NCBI GenBank assembly: GCA_030847615.1
Contig: JAUMIR010000001.1
Location: 377,810,687 to 377,874,686 of the forward strand
Origin: Gambelia wislizenii
Taxonomy: Eukaryota > Chordata > Lepidosauria > Squamata > Crotaphytidae
Reading direction: 5' to 3'
DNA: 64,000 nucleotides
The notes beneath the pieces were generated by a model. The model made no database searches. It was not told the DNA's origin and worked only from the letters and a program-made list of their open reading frames with translations. The translations under genes and the position numbers were made by a program. This document shows positions 60,256-64,000 of this stretch, in pieces (the first letter of the stretch is position 1; each line of letters begins with the position of its first letter).

Positions 60256-62452
60256 CTGAACAAATACAAATATAAATACTTTTGAACCAGAAACAACACT
60301 TAATATGCAAACCATTGCTAATCAAGTTATGACATAACAGGTAAAAGACAAGGCCAAAGCTCAGGCCATGTTGTTACAAGTCCTACTAGGCTGGATTGAT
60401 TTCAGATGCTGAGCACATGAATCATGTGGTCAAACAACATGCTCTACATAAACTGGGTATCTGTCATGAAATTCTCTAGATTCTTGCATACTGTGGCACA
60501 AAGGTGCAACTAGCTAATTGATACTCTTTCATGCACACTCCTCATAAATATGCCTCTAGGTTGTTCATAAGGTGTCTAAATGAGTAGTGCTGGCAAGGAA
60601 TGCCTCCGCCCCCTGGTAGTTTTTTTTTATGTAACTGCTGATTTTGGATTGACTGTATCCTAAGTACTCCAAGTTAATGGGAAAAAGAAATTGTGAGCCA
60701 CTATTGTGAACCACTAATAAATAAAACACGATACTCCTCCAGTTCTCTTTACTTCCTGTTCCTCAAATTTAGCTGTTGTATGTTTCCATTAAATTTAGTC
60801 TGTGAAAACTGAGTACTATAAAGCCAGAGAATAACATCATATTCAATGGATGTAAGTCTTCCATCACTGTGCCCTTTTTTGCTTGTAAGAGTTGCCCTCC
60901 TCTATCAAATCCTGTAAGAGTGATGATGAGCCACTTCAAACTCTTAAGTGGTAGATTATGTTTCTAAATGCCCTCCTTCTTGAATTGTGACCTGCAAGTA
61001 GAACACTAGGACACCAAGGTGGAGAACGGCAAGAACGCCTCTTTCTGATGTTCTCTAAAGTATTTTACACAAGGTTTATTTAGGCTCCAACTAGGTCCCA
61101 ACTTGCCTGCAGTGCTATTAATTAAACTGCTTTTACCAACAGTGTAAGAGTTTGGGTGATTGTATCTAAATAAGTTGAGATATGTATTCAACTCCTTTGT
61201 CTGAGCTGGTGAGCATTCCTGGAAATCTTCAGCATGCTGTAGTTTCCCATTTTGTATGAACAAGGAAACTGTATTTAACATTATTGAAACTAACCCAGAT
61301 ATTAAACCAAAGCTAGTTTAGAATTCAGGTTTGTTCTAAAACCATTAACCACAGTTTCCTGGTTTTGACAAATGAGAAAACTGCAGTTAAATGAAGACTT
61401 CTGTTTGTTTGCAAGCTCAAGCAAAGGGGTAGCATGCAGGAAAACAGTCTGCTCATATCATGGATGATTAAACTGAGATGTCACTGTCTGAACATGAACA
61501 CAGTCTCCCTAGCCTCATGTCAAGTCCTTGCCTGTCTTCCACATTAATTCCATTAGTCTTGCTTAAGGCTTATTCAGACATGCATAACCTATTACAAGAG
61601 GTTCGCCACTACATACGTTACTACTCCATTGACAGTTACAGGTTGAGCATCCCTAATCCCAAAATCTGAAATTCTCCTACAAAATGGCACAGGGCAGCCG
61701 TGGAGAAAGTGGCAAGCCCCGATCACTAGGTGTGCATTCTTTGGGCTTCCCCACCCCTAGGGAGCCCACCTGCCAGCCATCTGCTTCTGCCTTTGAAGGC
61801 TGCGGCACTCCTGCTCATTCATTCACAAGGCAGAAGCAGGTGGCTGGTGGGCTCCTTGGAGATCTCCTGTACAGAGGCAAGGCTGGCGAGAGAAGTGAGA
61901 CTGGAGATGCGAGAATTTGTGAAATGGTGGGAGACTGGAGTCTCTCCAAGCGCGACACTTGGATTCCCATCATTTCACAGATCCTCAAGTCTTTCCTCAA
62001 CTGCACGTCTCTCTCTAACCTTGCAAATACAGTATGTACTACCCTACTTGTATTTCAAAATCTGGGGAAAAAATCCAAATCCAAAACTCTTCTGGTCCCA
62101 AGCATTTCGGATAAGGGATACTCAACCTGTATTGCATTTGAGATGTTGTGAAGTTATATGCAAGGCTCATTTGCGGGGTTTGATCTGTGGTGGCTGTTTT
62201 ATACATACCGTACATATTCTTCATGTTGCCCTTCTGCTTACAGTGATGACCACATATGTGTGTTATTAGTACTTAAAGCTTTTATTTCAACATAATGCCT
62301 TTCTGATGCTCTACTTTTTGTGCAGCTCAATTCCTAGGCACATTTACTCATGTGTCAGCTTTGTAAAAAAAGCTTACTCTTGAGTAAGTATGCACAGTTT
62401 GGCTGCTTTAGTCCAATATTAAGATAGGTGAAAAAAGGTCCCATATACATAC
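60256..62452 (-). other. ARL14EP intron 1
   Basis: Donor GTATGT at the right edge, acceptor TTCAG at 60256. It contains a Tigger MITE (61639-62129) and one copy of the short dispersed motif near 62325. No other exon recognised. Confidence 0.9.
61639..62129. mobile_element. Tigger-like MITE
   Basis: The left end CAGGTTGAGCATCCCTAATC and the reverse complement of the right end, CAGGTTGAGTATCCCTTATC, match at 18 of 20 bases. TA lies on both sides. No transposase. The 155- and 179-codon frames inside are fortuitous. Confidence 0.9.
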
Positions 62453-62875
62453 GTCTGAATCAAGTCTTCTTCGCTGGCGGTCTTCAGAATCAACCTCTGT
62501 ATTTCCATTTATTATCTGTGTACATTTTGGACAAAGCTTCCAGCCAGGTATAAACTGCCGTCCAAACTTGGCACTTAGAAAAGTAGCATCATCTATGTCA
62601 ATTGCATGCAAGTTTTTCCTTGAAAGCTTTTTGTGTATTTTAAAGGGATCACAACATGACTTTTGCAAGTCTTCATATCTATCAAGGTAAACTTTAGCAT
62701 GATGGAAACAGATTGTGTGGTTGTCTGAAAATGTTATCCCGGTTCTAAGCTGAAGGAGTAATAGATCAGTTGATGAAAATTCTTGCTTAGTCTTGAAGCC
62801 AGTTTGACAGGTAAAGAATGTTTTATGGCAATCACTGCTAGCTTGCAGCTGATTTCCAACTGAACATGGATCCAT
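62453..62875 (-). CDS. ARL14EP: ARL14EP coding exon 1 (start codon)
   Basis: The ATG is read at 62875-62873. It codes for residues 1-141, [10 protein letters not shown]... to ...RRRLDSD, and ends in phase 0 at the donor GTATGT. The segment includes [34 protein letters not shown] and a CxxC (LCPKCTQII), as in mammalian ARL14EP. The three exons sum to 783 bp (260 residues plus stop), the usual length of the family. The gene looks intact; 5' UTR exons were not located. Confidence 0.96.
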
Positions 62876-64000
62876 TTTACGTGACCAGTAAAATTTATTT
62901 GTCTATGTTTTGTCTTTGTCGTCTTTAGCAGTTCTTACGAGGATAATCCTGGAGAAAGCAGTGAAGGAAGTGAGATTCATGCTGTGTACCTTTCTTTTCA
63001 ACTAGATTCAAAACAAAAACCAACTCTCACATTAAGGTTTAAGAAGGTTTAAGAAATAGAAGGTTTAAGAAATCTCTACATTATTTTTTTCATGGATGCA
63101 GCTGAACAATACAATGAAATTATTTTCTGCTGTCAACTTTTTGTCTTTGTCTCATGTTGGGGAAAGAGCCGCCCTGGAGCTGAATGTGGCCCACAACTTA
63201 ATTTTTTCAGCCTCACCTCTCCTTTTCTGGTTTAAAAAGGTGGTGAACTGCTTTTCCTAGAAGCCTCCAGGACTGGCAATTCACGTTTTAAATAGTCACA
63301 GGGCTTTCCTGTACTGTTCAACATAAAAAGCCTTGTTTTTTCAAAAGCTGAAAGTAGTCTTTGGGACACTTCCGAGATGGTGTGTGTGTGTGTGTCTGGC
63401 ATTTGGGGCAGTGTATACAGCCCCTGATGGATCTGAGGGACAGAAAATTGACCCCTGGACCTGCCAAAGTTGTCTACCCCTTATTTACAGGCAACCTTGA
63501 CTCTAATCCTAAATTCTGGCACTCTCCTACCAGAACACATAAATCAAGGTGCCAGACCAACTTGCACCCCAGTTTCATTATCACAGCAGCTTCTATCAAA
63601 TTCCAAGCATGAAGCTTCTGAAATGGAATAGAAGTTGTATTTATTCAGAACAACAATTTAAGTGTAGTGTAATACTTGAATAATACTAGTACTACGACAA
63701 CTATGCATGTGTGTTTCTAATATCTTCAGAAGTCAGGGCCCACAGAAGAATAAGTACATGCCAGTGCTTTTGTATGTGTGTATGGTCTTTATAAAATTTC
63801 CCTTTCAGCTGCATGTTCTTGGATTGCAGTGAATACCTCTTAGACTTCTAGAACAGCTTTTAATTCAAGGTGTACAGGGCTACAATAGGGTTTTTCTCAA
63901 AATCTTGACCAAAGTCTGTTTCAAACATTACATTCTTGTCCTTTTTGATGGATTTTGAAGGATTACAATTAGGGATATTTGAATTCTTTGTCTTATTTCT
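62876..64000. other. 5' side of ARL14EP; no coding exon or CpG-island promoter seen
   Basis: The remaining 5' UTR, and probably an upstream noncoding exon, should lie here or beyond the window. A (GT)n tract is at about 63379-63395. The 83-codon + strand frame at 63361 has no recognised domain. Confidence 0.5.

Noticed and set aside
61684..62269. 155- and 179-codon frames as an exon in ARL14EP intron 1
   Set aside because: They lie mostly inside a Tigger MITE with clear terminal repeats and a TA duplication.

Overview
This window is vertebrate nuclear DNA, almost certainly from a squamate reptile (lizard or snake). The evidence is the mix of interspersed repeats: tRNA-derived SINEs of the Sauria type (promoter boxes, a conserved body ending in a short tandem repeat), L1, CR1, an RTE-like LINE, a second LINE resembling Vingi, Penelope-like elements, hAT, Tigger and Harbinger-type elements, plus one recognisable host gene whose best match is amniote ARL14EP. 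The species cannot be determined from sequence reading alone. There is no prokaryotic or organellar signature.

Layout. 1-7 kb: an L1 copy on the + strand (360-6669, 12-bp target-site duplication) with broken ORF1 and ORF2, split by a 0.9-kb solo LTR. 7-21 kb: two nearly identical RTE-like LINEs (7609-11593 and 16386-20389), each with an intact 1052-codon endonuclease/reverse-transcriptase frame. The second lies between two inverted copies of an unclassified GC-rich repeat and next to a large palindrome. 21-35 kb: an L1 copy on the - strand (23144-34891, 14-bp duplication) that received a full-length LINE on the + strand (25220-30330, 12-bp duplication) and a hAT element carrying a minisatellite (30564-32589, 8-bp duplication). 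35-54 kb: dispersed repeats (CR1, hAT, SINEs, Tigger and Harbinger MITEs) with no gene I can support. This includes a three-level nest at 42.3-43.8 kb: CR1, then a Harbinger-type MITE, then an internally inverted RTE fragment.

57-63 kb, - strand: all three coding exons of ARL14EP (62453-62875, 60125-60255, 57257-57485). They join with consensus splice sites into 783 bp, that is 260 residues plus a stop. Intron 2 holds a Penelope-like fragment, a tandem-repeat block and a palindromic hAT MITE. Intron 1 holds a Tigger MITE. This is the only host gene recognised.

How it works together: the window is one conserved gene beside a transposon-dense intergenic region. Its insertion order can be read from nesting and target-site duplications. 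I found no convincing undescribed multi-gene system. The best leads are the two intact RTE copies with a conserved upstream small ORF and a likely non-AUG or upstream ORF start, the recurring presence of minisatellites inside non-autonomous DNA transposons, the E-box-rich solo LTR, and the YY1-like 5' end of the full-length LINE.
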